A stretch of 46,750 bases of DNA, taken from positions 1 through 46,750 of the forward strand of contig JAKQCM010000301.1 of assembly GCA_029559155.1 (NCBI GenBank), read 5' to 3'. The first letter of the stretch is position 1, and each line of letters opens with the position of its first letter. This document shows positions 20,178 to 28,682 of the stretch, piece after piece. The notes beneath the pieces were generated by a model. It saw nothing but the letters and a program-made list of their open reading frames with translations, had not been told where the DNA came from and ran no database searches. Source of the DNA: Chloroflexota bacterium (GTDB lineage: Bacteria > Chloroflexota > Anaerolineae > Promineifilales > Promineifilaceae). The position numbers were made by a program, and so were the translations under genes.

Positions 20178-22130
20178 TCATTCTGGCGGCAGCGGAATTT
20201 CTAGGGCGTCGGCGTAAGGGTTCCCGGCCACATCCAGCAGCAAAACCGGCTCCAGCGAGGGATAACGATACATGCCGCTGCGCACGAGCAACGGCCGTTT
20301 CTCTTCCCATTCCGCCGGCCACGGCAGCACAAACCGGCTTACCACCACATCTCCGGCGCGCCACTGCCACGGCGCAAACGCCGCCGCATCCACCTGCGCC
20401 AATCGCTGCCCATCCGCGCCCTGAACATGGTTGAACAAATGATAATCGGCCGGGTCGGGATTATCCCCGGTGCGCCAATGCAGCCGCCAGACGGCCGTTT
20501 CCTCGGCCTCATCCACCGCCAGATCATACCCCAAGAAATTCACCCAATTCGCCAACAGCGCCACACCGTCAAAGGCCGTCTGCGGCGGCGGCGCGCCGCC
20601 CGGCAGCAGCAAAACCGCCAGCGCGCCCTCGCCTGGGCGCAAGGCGATGGATTCGGCGGCAACGGCCGTCTCGCGGTATAAATCCCCTTCTTCGACCAGC
20701 GTACTGTCCAAAACAACCACCGCCCCGGCCGCCGGAAACAGCGCCGACTGCCGCCCATCGACAAACCGATGCGGCGCGCCGCGCAGCAGCACATCCCACA
20801 CCGCCGGGAATTCGTCCAGGTCTGGCCGTTCGCCGGCGCCAACAGCCAGTATTTCGGCCGCGCCACTTTCTGCCAGCATGGTTTTGGCGCGCACAGCCGT
20901 GGCCAACTGCATGCCCAGTGGCGCGCCAAAGCCGCCCGGCGTGGCCGTCTGCGCCACAAAAGCCAGCAAAGCCGCCAGCGCCCAGGCCTGAGCCGCCGCC
21001 AGCGCCATCAAACCTGCCCATGCCGCGCCCCGGGCGATTGGGCTGCGGGCGGCGGCGACCCATCGCGCCCAAAACACCCCGGCAGCGATATAGGGCGCGG
21101 GCAGCACGGCGATGAAATAGTGGATGAAAACCGGCGTGCCGCGCCACATTGTAAAAAACAGCGGCGGCAGCAACGCCCATACCAGCACAATGAAAGCCAT
21201 ATCGGTAGACGGCCGTCCCCGATGCCGCCAGATCAGCCAGCCCAACCAGACCAGACCGGCGGCCAACAGCGCCCCTACCAGCCAGACGATTGCGCCCAGC
21301 CAGGGCACACGCGCCAGATACGCCTGAAACGCATCCGGCCCGGCCAGGGAATGAATCTCCGCGCCCCGGCTGATGAGCCAGGCGTAACGAAAGGCGTCCA
21401 GGCTCCAGCCGACGGCCGTTTCGCTGCCGGCAGGCAAATGGATCTGGTCGCGGTTTTGCCACAGGTAGATGAGAAAGGGCACGGCCGTTAACGCGGCCAA
21501 AACACCGCCCACAGCAGCATCACGCCAGACCACGCGCCGCCGAAAAACCAGCAAAAAGAGCAGCGTCGCCGGGATGAGAGCCATGGCCGCCAGGTGGATT
21601 TGCACGGCCACACCCAGGCAGAGCAAATGCAGCCAAAGCCAGCGCGGCCGCTTTTCCACAAAGGCCAGCGCCGCGCCAATCGCCCAAGCCATCACAAACA
21701 GCGGCAGCAAATTTTGCGCCCAAATTTTGCGCGAAAAAATGATCGCCCACGGGCTGACGGCAAATAGAAGCGTGGCGGCGATGGCCGCCTGCACCCCCCA
21801 ATACCGCCGCACGAGCCAATAACCGGCCAACACGGCCAACGAATTGAGCAGTCCGGTAAACAACGTGGCGGCGTAAACGTGGGGCCAGATCAGCAGCGGA
21901 ATGGCGTAAATCCAGACGCTCATGGGGAAATTGGGGAACCCGACAGAACTGCTGATGCCGCGCAGGGCCAAACGGCCGTCGGCCATATCCAGCGCCAGCG
22001 CCAGCAGCCGCGCTTCGTCGGCTTTAAATTCGGTCAGACCCGGGTAAGCGAGCCGGAGAACGGCCGTTACCAATATGATCCCGGCCACAACCGCCCATTC
22101 CCACCACCCGCTTTTCCCCGCTGCTTTCAT
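20178..22130 (-). CDS. GT39-family membrane glycosyltransferase
   Basis: A 650-aa protein with a first helix at ~10-28 and the acidic first-loop motif TEFKADEARLLALALD (Asp38, Glu39), the usual GT39/ArnT catalytic-loop position. FPNFPMSVWIYAIPLL and AVSPWAIIFSRKIWAQN are also typical of this family. About eleven hydrophobic helices reach residue ~400. A soluble C-terminal part (~420-650) ends in a beta-rich module with AVWRLHWRTG, YHLFNHVQG and VVSRFVLPWP, similar to modules in the 1-10 kb cluster. Family enzymes transfer a sugar from a polyprenyl-phosphate carrier to lipid or protein on the outer membrane face. The start overlaps the xthA stop by four bases. Confidence 0.82.
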   Translation of the reverse strand: MKAAGKSGWWEWAVVAGIILVTAVLRLAYPGLTEFKADEARLLALALDMADGRLALRGISSSVGFPNFPMSVWIYAIPLLIWPHVYAATLFTGLLNSLAVLAGYWLVRRYWGVQAAIAATLLFAVSPWAIIFSRKIWAQNLLPLFVMAWAIGAALAFVEKRPRWLWLHLLCLGVAVQIHLAAMALIPATLLFLLVFRRRVVWRDAAVGGVLAALTAVPFLIYLWQNRDQIHLPAGSETAVGWSLDAFRYAWLISRGAEIHSLAGPDAFQAYLARVPWLGAIVWLVGALLAAGLVWLGWLIWRHRGRPSTDMAFIVLVWALLPPLFFTMWRGTPVFIHYFIAVLPAPYIAAGVFWARWVAAARSPIARGAAWAGLMALAAAQAWALAALLAFVAQTATPGGFGAPLGMQLATAVRAKTMLAESGAAEILAVGAGERPDLDEFPAVWDVLLRGAPHRFVDGRQSALFPAAGAVVVLDSTLVEEGDLYRETAVAAESIALRPGEGALAVLLLPGGAPPPQTAFDGVALLANWVNFLGYDLAVDEAEETAVWRLHWRTGDNPDPADYHLFNHVQGADGQRLAQVDAAAFAPWQWRAGDVVVSRFVLPWPAEWEEKRPLLVRSGMYRYPSLEPVLLLDVAGNPYADALEIPLPPE

Positions 22131-22900
22131 CCTTCTTCCTTCAAACTCAGGCTCACCGGGCAGTGATCAGACCCCATCACGTCCGGGTGAATGGCCGCCT
22201 CGGCGACTCTTGGCCACAGGTCTGGGCTGACAAAGAAATAATCCAACCGCCAACCCACATTCCGTCCTCGCGCCCCGCCAATGTACGACCACCAGGAATA
22301 TGCCCCGGCGCGATCCGGGTACAACGCGCGGAAAGTATCCACGTATCCTTGCGCCACCACGTCGTCGATCCAGGCGCGTTCTTCCGGCAAGAAGCCGGTG
22401 GTGGTTTGATTTTGCCTGGGTCGAGCCAGATCGATCTCCTGGTGCGATGTATTGACATCACCGCAAAACACCACTGCCTTGCCCTGCGCCCGCAGGTCGT
22501 TGCAAAAGGCCAAGAAGTCAGCCTTGTAGGCCATCTTGTAGGGTACGCGGCTGTGGTCGCGGCTGCCGTTGGGGAAATATGCGCCGATGAAAACGAAATC
22601 GCCATAATCGGCGACGATGGTGCGTCCTTCGCGGTCATAGTCTGCAATGCCCAGGCCGATTTGCACCGACAACGGTTCCATTTTGCTGTATAAAGCCACG
22701 CCGCTGTACCCTTTTTTCTCTGCCCAGGCCCAATAGGTGTGGTAGCCAGCCGGCGCACGCAGGGCGTCTTCTAATTGATCGGGGTGGCATTTGGTTTCTT
22801 GCACGCACAGCACGTCGGGTTGTGCGGCCGTCAGCCAATCCAAAAATCCTTTGCCATGCGCGGCGCGCAGGCCATTGACGTTCCAACTAAATAATTTCAT
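22127..22900 (-). CDS. xthA: Exodeoxyribonuclease III / AP endonuclease
   Basis: A 257-aa Mg-dependent AP endonuclease and 3'-5' exonuclease for base-excision repair. The ExoIII blocks appear in order: FSWNVNGLRAAH, VLCVQETKCH (metal-binding Glu), GYSGVALYSK, YFPNGSRD, VVFCGDVNTSHQEIDLA (catalytic Asp/Asn), RLDYFFVS and MGSDHCPVSL (the catalytic Asp-His). The length is normal. The start is an ATG without a strong Shine-Dalgarno. It is the first gene of a two-gene unit with the GT39 gene downstream. Together with nth at 12 kb it gives this window two steps of the same repair pathway, although the genes are not in one operon. Confidence 0.96.
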   Translation of the reverse strand: MKLFSWNVNGLRAAHGKGFLDWLTAAQPDVLCVQETKCHPDQLEDALRAPAGYHTYWAWAEKKGYSGVALYSKMEPLSVQIGLGIADYDREGRTIVADYGDFVFIGAYFPNGSRDHSRVPYKMAYKADFLAFCNDLRAQGKAVVFCGDVNTSHQEIDLARPRQNQTTTGFLPEERAWIDDVVAQGYVDTFRALYPDRAGAYSWWSYIGGARGRNVGWRLDYFFVSPDLWPRVAEAAIHPDVMGSDHCPVSLSLKEEG

Positions 22901-23417
22901 GGGCTAATTCTAGTCGATTGTGAAGGGGATGGAAAATGACAGCGTCTTCGGCGGCTTGGGCCTATACAGCCCAAGCAAATCGCCACAAACCCGCGCCAAA
23001 AGGAGCCGGTAACTAGTACTTAACTCCTAATTTGCGGCAATTCCGTTACTTTTTCCCTCCCCCACCGACTTCACACCTAGCCGTGCCTTGTGCAAAAAGT
23101 GCGGTTGGTCGGCTAAATCACCGGCGCAGCGGTGATGGCCGACAATATGATGTACTGGAAAAACGTATCGGTAACCAACTGCGGGATTAATGGATGAATG
23201 TACACGATGACTGGTATTGGTAAACGGCCGTCACCCGAAAAAATCCACCTTCTGCGCAAATCCTTGTAACGGGAACAACCGTGACAGTATTGGTAGTTAC
23301 CCTCTTTTTTTTATGACAGGCAATCTTTTTGCCACCGGCGCGCCCACTTTCCAGAAGTAACTGTCTGGCGCGGCAAAATCAGATACATGTCATTCCCTGT
23401 ATCGAAAGGAAAATCTC
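22901..23417. other. 517-bp intergenic leader upstream of the cytochrome island
   Basis: No credible open reading frame. The region holds a small hairpin at 22954-22976 (GCTTGGGC against GCCCAAGC), a two-tier hairpin at 23108-23143, one ACGGCCGT motif near 23225 and a T8 run near 23310. It lies between divergent genes, so it must contain promoters for both xthA (-) and the cytochrome island (+), but I could not fix convincing -35/-10 pairs. The length and folded segments suggest a long 5' leader for the plus-strand operon. Confidence 0.5.
23108..23143 (+). other. Two-tier hairpin in the cytochrome-island leader
   Basis: The outer stem GTCGGC/GCCGAC (6 bp) encloses an inner stem TCACCG/CGGTGA (6 bp) with a 6-base loop; the tiers are separated by TAAA on one side and TG on the other. 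It may be a regulatory RNA fold. I could not match it to a known riboswitch class. Confidence 0.35.
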
Positions 23418-24509
23418 ATGAACACAAAATCTGAAACTGTCCTAACCTGGAAAAAATTAGCTTGCTGCCTGCTGCTGGTCTGCCTCTGGCAAATCGGTCC
23501 GGCGCAAACGACCTGGGCGCAAAGTTCTCCCACGCAAAACACGGCCGTTGCCTCGCTGACAATTCAAGGCCAGGTGCACAATGCCACGGCCAACGCGCCG
23601 CTGTCCGCCGCCATGCCGGTTACTCTTTATGCCTACAACGACAGCTACACCCAAACCAACTCGTTTTCCACCACGCTGGAGGCGGACGGCCGTTTCAGCT
23701 TTGCGCTAGACAACATGCCGACCAACTGGGTTTATCTGGCCAGCGTCACATTCGACGGCTTAGAATACACCAGCGACATCGGCCAGCCGTCTGCCGCCAA
23801 TTCCCTGGACCTGCCCATCACGGTTTACGAATTAACCAGCGATCCGGCAGCCATTACCGTGCCCCAGCTCGAAATTGAACTGACGCCGTTGGGCGAGCAA
23901 ATCCGGGTAACTGAACTGTATACGTTTAACAATGAGGCGACGGCCGTTTTCGGCGGCGCGCCGGACGATCCTGAAGCGGGAACCGTCACCATTTCTTTAC
24001 CGGAAAGCGCGCAAAACCCCACCTTCGAGCGCGGCGCCGGCCCTACCCTGGGGTTTTTGCCCATAAGCACCTTTCACCAGGAACGCGGCCAATGGGTAGA
24101 CAGCCAACCGCTGCGCCCTGGCCCATCCAGCCTGACGCTGCTGGTGACCTACAACGTGCCCGCGACAGAAGTGGCTCACTTGAATCATGCGCTCAACTAT
24201 CCGGTAGACAGCGTGCGGCTGTCTATGCCGGAAAACGGCCTCCAACTCGACAGCGCCGATTGGCAGCAAGAAGCATCCCAATCGAACGGCGGGGACGAGG
24301 TGGCGTTGACATACGGCCGTGCCAATCTCGCCGCCGGTCAGGTTCTGACTATCCCCCTGGCAGTAGACCAGCCCGCCGCCAACGGCAGCGAATGGCTGCT
24401 CAGCGCCATCATCCTGTTGGCAGCCGCCGGTATCGCCGGCCGGATGATTTATTTGCGCCGACGCCCCCTTCCTGTGCTGACAGATGAGGACTCATTTCTT
24501 AATGCCTGA
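23418..24509 (+). CDS. Exported, C-terminally anchored beta-rich protein of unknown function
   Basis: A 363-aa protein starting at an ATG with GAAAGGA upstream. Residues ~12-35 form a signal peptide ending near TTWAQ. Residues ~45-130 (LTIQGQVHNATANAPLS..., DGRFSFALDNMP) look like a carboxypeptidase-regulatory-like beta-sandwich. The middle region is beta-rich, with no Cys pairs or haem motifs. A C-terminal helix (~325-345, LLSAIILLAAAGIAGRMIY) is followed by a basic RRR stretch, so the bulk faces the outside and the tail is cytoplasmic. It is the first gene of the cytochrome island. It could be an assembly or anchoring factor for the multihaem proteins, but that is only inference from position; I do not recognise the family. 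Confidence 0.75.
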   Translation: MNTKSETVLTWKKLACCLLLVCLWQIGPAQTTWAQSSPTQNTAVASLTIQGQVHNATANAPLSAAMPVTLYAYNDSYTQTNSFSTTLEADGRFSFALDNMPTNWVYLASVTFDGLEYTSDIGQPSAANSLDLPITVYELTSDPAAITVPQLEIELTPLGEQIRVTELYTFNNEATAVFGGAPDDPEAGTVTISLPESAQNPTFERGAGPTLGFLPISTFHQERGQWVDSQPLRPGPSSLTLLVTYNVPATEVAHLNHALNYPVDSVRLSMPENGLQLDSADWQQEASQSNGGDEVALTYGRANLAAGQVLTIPLAVDQPAANGSEWLLSAIILLAAAGIAGRMIYLRRRPLPVLTDEDSFLNA

Positions 24510-24545
24510 ATGAGTTCCAGGTATTAGAATATATGGAGTTAAGAA

Positions 24546-24568
24546 AGGCTGTCTGATAAAGGCAGCCT
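24546..24568 (+). terminator. Weak hairpin between first and second island genes
   Basis: AGGCTG and CAGCCT form a 6-bp stem with an 11-base loop, followed by ATCTTCTTT. It may partly terminate or process the transcript between the exported protein and the cytochrome b gene. The short stem makes this weak. Confidence 0.3.
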
Positions 24569-24615
24569 ATCTTCTTTGAGGCCATTTCACGCTCAGTATA
24601 TTTTGGGAGAAATCA

Positions 24616-25491
24616 GTGCGAAATCGATTATCAGTTTCTTTTACGCGGAAGCAGCAATTTATCGACCCGGCGGTAACGGCCGTAAAACCTTATGAGCTAG
24701 AACTCAGCTTGTTCATGGTTTTTGTGCTGACCGGCGTCTACATCGCCTACGAACTGCTGTCCGAACCCAGAGGCGGCCATCCATTTGGGCATGCCCTGGG
24801 CATTGTCGGCGCGCTGCTCATGCTGATGACCGAAATACTGTACAGCCTGCGCAAACGCACCACCTGGTTGAATTGGGCCGGACCGGTGCGGTATTGGCTC
24901 TCGTTCCATATCTTTACCGGCATTGTTGGTCCATTTATGGTACTCATGCACACCGGGCTGCAATTTCGCGGCCTGGCCGGACTCAGTTTCTTTCTCACCC
25001 TCATCGTTGTGGGCAGCGGGTTTATCGGCCGTTACCTGTATACCGCCTTGCCGCGCACCATGAGCGGCGTCACGGCCTCCAATCAAGAACTGATGCGAGA
25101 GATGCAAGCCATCGAAGCGAAGCTAACCCAGCTTAAAATGATGCGCCCGCAGCGCGAACAAGAGATTGTATCGGCGCTGAGCGAGCGCACCACCCAGCGC
25201 AACCCAATGCTGACCATGCTCGGCCGTTCTTATTACCAATGGCGCTATCACCGCCGCTTGCAAAAAGAACTGCGCCGCCTGGACCAAATCGAAACGCAGC
25301 AGCGGCAGCAGTTCAGCCAGCTGCTAGAGCAAAAACGCACTCTGGAAAGGCAGATGGATATGTTGGCGGCCACGCGGCGCATGATGCGCGCCTGGCATCT
25401 CCTCCACATTCCCTTTGGCCTGACTTTATTTTTCTCGGTGGCTATTCATATTTTTGCCACCTTTTATTATCGCGCAGGATTGTTCAAGTGA
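24616..25491 (+). CDS. Membrane cytochrome b-like protein with a cytoplasmic coiled-coil insert
   Basis: A 291-aa protein starting at GTG, with GGGAG upstream. Five hydrophobic helices are visible: ~32-48, 57-77, 93-116, 120-143 and 262-286. Histidines in or beside helices (His59, His98, His112, His264, His278) are placed to bind haem b on both sides, as in b561-like or cytochrome-reductase membrane subunits. Between helices 4 and 5 lies a ~110-residue charged, Gln/Glu/Arg-rich stretch (~155-260) of coiled-coil character, which is unusual. By the positive-inside rule this insert should be cytoplasmic. The stop overlaps the next start (GTGA), so it is translated together with the 18-haem cytochrome. 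It most likely passes electrons across the membrane; which quinone or donor it uses is unknown. Confidence 0.75.
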   Translation: MRNRLSVSFTRKQQFIDPAVTAVKPYELELSLFMVFVLTGVYIAYELLSEPRGGHPFGHALGIVGALLMLMTEILYSLRKRTTWLNWAGPVRYWLSFHIFTGIVGPFMVLMHTGLQFRGLAGLSFFLTLIVVGSGFIGRYLYTALPRTMSGVTASNQELMREMQAIEAKLTQLKMMRPQREQEIVSALSERTTQRNPMLTMLGRSYYQWRYHRRLQKELRRLDQIETQQRQQFSQLLEQKRTLERQMDMLAATRRMMRAWHLLHIPFGLTLFFSVAIHIFATFYYRAGLFK

Positions 25492-26990
25492 AAGAATATC
25501 GCCGCCTGGAGCGCCAACACCCTATCTTCTCGCCTATCGCGCTTATCTCCACCTTTCTCCTGGCCCTGGGGCTGGGAATTGGCGTTTATTTCACCGGCGG
25601 GGCTGCGTTCAGCCCTGGCAGTTTGTCGGCTGTCCGCCACAATGATGTGGTTATGAAAGGCGCCAGCAGTCATGCAGACCTGCACAACGACTGTCAACAG
25701 TGTCACAAGCCGTTCGCCGGAATTGATGCCGCCCGCTGTGAAAACTGCCATGAAAACATCGCGCAGGATCGCGCCAGCGGGGAGAATCTGCACGGCCGTA
25801 TGGCCGATGTAGCCAACTGCGGCAACTGCCATCTGGAGCATCGCGGCCAGGATTACGACCTGAAAACGGCCGCCGTCGTCGATTTTGACCACACCCTCAC
25901 ACGGTTTACGCTGGCCAAACACACGGTTGGGTATGATACACGGCCGTTAGAGTGCGCCGCCTGCCACCAGGAAGCCGGCTCCTTCACCGTCCCCCTCGCC
26001 GCCTGCGCCAACTGCCATCAGGACGCCGACAAAACCTTTATGGACAAACACCGCCAGGCTTACGGCGAAAACTGCCTGAACTGCCACGATGGTCACGACA
26101 CCATGGCCGACTTCACCATGGAAGAACACGCCCAAAAATTCGCCCTCACCGGCGTCCATGCCACCACCACCTGCGAAGATTGCCACGCCAATGGTCAATT
26201 TGAAGGGACGCCTCAAGAATGCGTGGCCTGCCACGCCGAACCGGAAACCCATACCGGCATGTTTGGCACAGCCTGCGCCGACTGCCATACGCCCACCGGC
26301 TGGAAACCGGCGATCATGAACGGGCAAGCCTTTGATCATGAATTGGACACCGCTTTTAGTTTGAGCAAACACGTGAATAATTATGACCAACGGCCGTTCA
26401 CCTGCCGCTCCTGCCACACCGACCAACAACCCGTCAGCTTCGATCAGGCCCAATGCGCCACCTGCCACCTGCAAGGCGACCCGGTCTTCATGACCAACCA
26501 CACCAACCAGTTCGGCTTCAACTGCCAGAGCTGCCACGATGGCACCGGCAACATGACCAACTTCGACCACAACCTGATCTGGCCGCTCGAAGGGCAGCAC
26601 CTCGCTCTGGAATGCACGCGCTGCCATGTCGATCAGGTCTTCAAAGGCACAGCCCGCGAATGCGTGGCCTGCCACGAAGAACCGGCCATCCACGCCGGCC
26701 TGTTTGGCACCCAGTGCGAAGCCTGCCACACAGCCGACGCCTGGCTGCCCGCCCGCCTGCGTCAACACACCTTCCCCCTGGATCACGGCGAGCAGGGTCA
26801 ATTAGATTGCGCCGTTTGCCATGTGGCTTCCTATGACCAATACACCTGCACCAATTGTCACGAACATGATGCGAACGAAATGATAAGAGAGCACGACGAA
26901 GTTAATTTGGGTCAAATCGACCTCTTTTCTTGCGCTGAATGCCACCCCACTGGTACCAAAGAAGAACACGGAGACGGAGAGGACGACTAA
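25488..26990 (+). CDS. 18-haem c-type cytochrome, membrane-anchored
   Basis: From GTG 25488 the product has 500 aa; the frame is open back to 25239 but that part overlaps the previous gene. An N-terminal helix (~17-38, PIALISTFLLALGLGIGVYF) serves as signal anchor. I count 18 CxxCH haem-binding motifs (CQQCH, CENCH, CGNCH, CAACH, CANCH, CLNCH, CEDCH, CVACH and so on) and many further His such as FDHTL, FDHEL and FDHNL, which are suited as distal ligands. Motifs come in blocks separated by ~20 residues, and one section (CVACH...GMFGTACADCHTPTGWKPA) recurs as CVACH...GLFGTQCEACHTADAWLPA, showing internal duplication. It should sit in the periplasm or outer-face space and accept or donate electrons via the membrane cytochrome b whose gene it overlaps. 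Confidence 0.9.
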   Translation: MKEYRRLERQHPIFSPIALISTFLLALGLGIGVYFTGGAAFSPGSLSAVRHNDVVMKGASSHADLHNDCQQCHKPFAGIDAARCENCHENIAQDRASGENLHGRMADVANCGNCHLEHRGQDYDLKTAAVVDFDHTLTRFTLAKHTVGYDTRPLECAACHQEAGSFTVPLAACANCHQDADKTFMDKHRQAYGENCLNCHDGHDTMADFTMEEHAQKFALTGVHATTTCEDCHANGQFEGTPQECVACHAEPETHTGMFGTACADCHTPTGWKPAIMNGQAFDHELDTAFSLSKHVNNYDQRPFTCRSCHTDQQPVSFDQAQCATCHLQGDPVFMTNHTNQFGFNCQSCHDGTGNMTNFDHNLIWPLEGQHLALECTRCHVDQVFKGTARECVACHEEPAIHAGLFGTQCEACHTADAWLPARLRQHTFPLDHGEQGQLDCAVCHVASYDQYTCTNCHEHDANEMIREHDEVNLGQIDLFSCAECHPTGTKEEHGDGEDD

Positions 26991-26997
26991 AACAACC

Positions 26998-27321
26998 ATG
27001 GGTACGTTACAAATCTTAAAAAAACTCATCACAGGTTCCGCCAAACAACCAGATAAGCCCCGCGAATTGGGGCGCGTTGTGCCGGATGCCAGCCGTTGCG
27101 TCCAGTGCGGCATTTGCGGCTACAACTGCCCGGTTGGCATCCCTGTACGCGATTATGCCCGCCAGGGCCTGCCCGTTACTGATCCGGCCTGTATTGCCTG
27201 CGGCAACTGCGTGAATTTGTGCCCGCGCGGCACACTGCGTTGGGAAACCAGCAATCACGTCATCGTATTAGAACGTTTTGCGGAAAAAATGGGCGATCTG
27301 GACCCGCTGAAGGAAGAGTGA
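26998..27321 (+). CDS. 2x[4Fe-4S] ferredoxin-type protein
   Basis: A 107-aa protein without signal peptide. Two classic cluster motifs are present: CVQCGICGYNCP (Cys34, 37, 40, 44) and CIACGNCVNLCP (Cys65, 68, 71, 75), each a C-x2-C-x2-C-x3-C-P. About 30 N-terminal and 30 C-terminal residues extend beyond the ferredoxin core. It is encoded seven bases after the 18-haem cytochrome and seven before the FAD oxidoreductase. This resembles the electron-transfer subunit that links a flavoprotein to a membrane complex. Its location in the cytoplasm, in contrast to the periplasmic cytochromes beside it, suggests it delivers electrons to or from the inner face of the cytochrome b-like protein. Confidence 0.9.
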   Translation: MGTLQILKKLITGSAKQPDKPRELGRVVPDASRCVQCGICGYNCPVGIPVRDYARQGLPVTDPACIACGNCVNLCPRGTLRWETSNHVIVLERFAEKMGDLDPLKEE

Positions 27322-27328
27322 ATAGCTA

Positions 27329-28672
27329 ATGTCTCAACGATACCTGATTATTGGCAACGGCGCAGCCGGGGCAACGGCCGCCGAAACCATTCGCCAACAC
27401 GACCCAATCGGCGAAATCACCATTGTGACCGCGGAACCCTATCCCATGTATTCTCGGCCAGGGCTGGCTTATGTACTCACCAACGCCATTCCCGCGAAAC
27501 AAGTCTTTTGCCGCACGCTGGCCTGGTATGACCAATTGAACCTGACACTGGTTTTGGGGAAGGCGGCCCAGGTCGATGTGTTGAAGCAGTCGGTGAAGTT
27601 GGAAGACGGCCGTTCCCTGCCCTACGATCGCCTGCTCATCGCTACTGGCGCGCGCGCCACCCCGCCGCCCTACCCAGGCCACGATCTACAAGGCGTCGTC
27701 TACCTGGACACCATCGACGGCACCAACGAACTCGTCGAACAAGCCAAACGCGCCAAACGCGCCGTTGTTGTCGGCGGCGGTATTACCGCCCTGGAACTCA
27801 CCGAAGGGCTGTCGCATCGCGGTGTAGAAACCCACTACTTTCTGCGCCGCGACCGGCTCTGGAGCCAGGTCTTTAACGACGACGAAGCCCGTCTGCTGGA
27901 AAAAATTATGCGCGCCCACCATGTTCACATCCACTACAACACCGAAGTGATGGAAATCATCGGCGACCGGCGCGGGCGCGTACGCGAAGTCAAACTACAA
28001 GATGGCTCCACCTTTAAGTGCGATTTGCTAGGCGTGGCCATTGGCGTCAAGCCGCCGCTGGACCTGGTGCAAAACAGCCCCATCCAAACCGATCGGTCCA
28101 TTCTGGTCAACGAATTCATGGAAACCAGCGTCCCCAACGTCTATGCGGCCGGCGACTGCGCGCAGGTTTATGATCGCTGGACAGAAAAGCATATGGTAGA
28201 CATTCTCTGGCCCAGCGCCGTGGCTGAAGGCAACGCCGCCGGGCTCAACATGGTCGGCAAACGACACGCCTATATCAAAGGCTCGCCGTTTAATGCCTGC
28301 CTTTTATTTGGTTTGCACATCACCACCATCGGACAAATCAATCCGCGCCGCGAAGGCGACGAGGAAGTAGAAGTTTTACAGCATATTTCTCGCGGCTCGT
28401 CGGAAGTGTGGTACACCCACCCCCGAACATTCCGCAGCGCCTGGGCTGCGGACGGCGACAACACGGTCCGCCTTGTCCTGAACGGCGATCTGCTCGTCGG
28501 GGCGGTGGTCATCGGCGAGCAAAGTCTGGCTGACGCGCTCCGCTACCTTATCGAACACCAGGTGAATATTCACCATTTGCGCGCCGATCTGGCCGCAGGT
28601 GGTGAGACGTTGAAACAAAGCGTGCTGCGTTTTTGGCGGCAGCTTCAAGCAGCAGTACCGGCAGCAGCCTGA
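27329..28672 (+). CDS. FAD-dependent NAD(P)H oxidoreductase (class-I pyridine nucleotide-disulphide type, NirB/rubredoxin-reductase-like)
   Basis: A 447-aa cytoplasmic flavoprotein. The FAD-binding Rossmann motif is at the start (YLIIGNGAAGATAAETIR), followed by YSRPGLAYVL, LPYDRLLIATGARATPP, a second dinucleotide fold for NAD(P)H (AVVVGGGITALELTEGL), and the C-terminal FAD motif NVYAAGDCAQV. No redox-active CxxxxC is present next to the FAD motif, so it belongs to the NirB-N/ferredoxin-reductase-like branch and not the disulphide reductases. Residues ~320-447 are a dimerisation-type domain. It follows the ferredoxin gene by seven bases, and the two are likely partners: electrons may go NAD(P)H to FAD to ferredoxin, or the reverse. 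The direction cannot be told from sequence. Confidence 0.88.
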   Translation: MSQRYLIIGNGAAGATAAETIRQHDPIGEITIVTAEPYPMYSRPGLAYVLTNAIPAKQVFCRTLAWYDQLNLTLVLGKAAQVDVLKQSVKLEDGRSLPYDRLLIATGARATPPPYPGHDLQGVVYLDTIDGTNELVEQAKRAKRAVVVGGGITALELTEGLSHRGVETHYFLRRDRLWSQVFNDDEARLLEKIMRAHHVHIHYNTEVMEIIGDRRGRVREVKLQDGSTFKCDLLGVAIGVKPPLDLVQNSPIQTDRSILVNEFMETSVPNVYAAGDCAQVYDRWTEKHMVDILWPSAVAEGNAAGLNMVGKRHAYIKGSPFNACLLFGLHITTIGQINPRREGDEEVEVLQHISRGSSEVWYTHPRTFRSAWAADGDNTVRLVLNGDLLVGAVVIGEQSLADALRYLIEHQVNIHHLRADLAAGGETLKQSVLRFWRQLQAAVPAAA

Positions 28673-28682
28673 GGAGGCCCAG

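Noticed and set aside
22901-23417. A c-di-GMP or other known riboswitch in the cytochrome leader
   Set aside because: Core consensus stretches could not be found on reading; only generic hairpins are supported.
25239-25487. An 83-residue N-terminal extension of the 18-haem cytochrome
   Set aside because: It overlaps the cytochrome b-like gene, and the GTG at 25488 gives a proper signal anchor.
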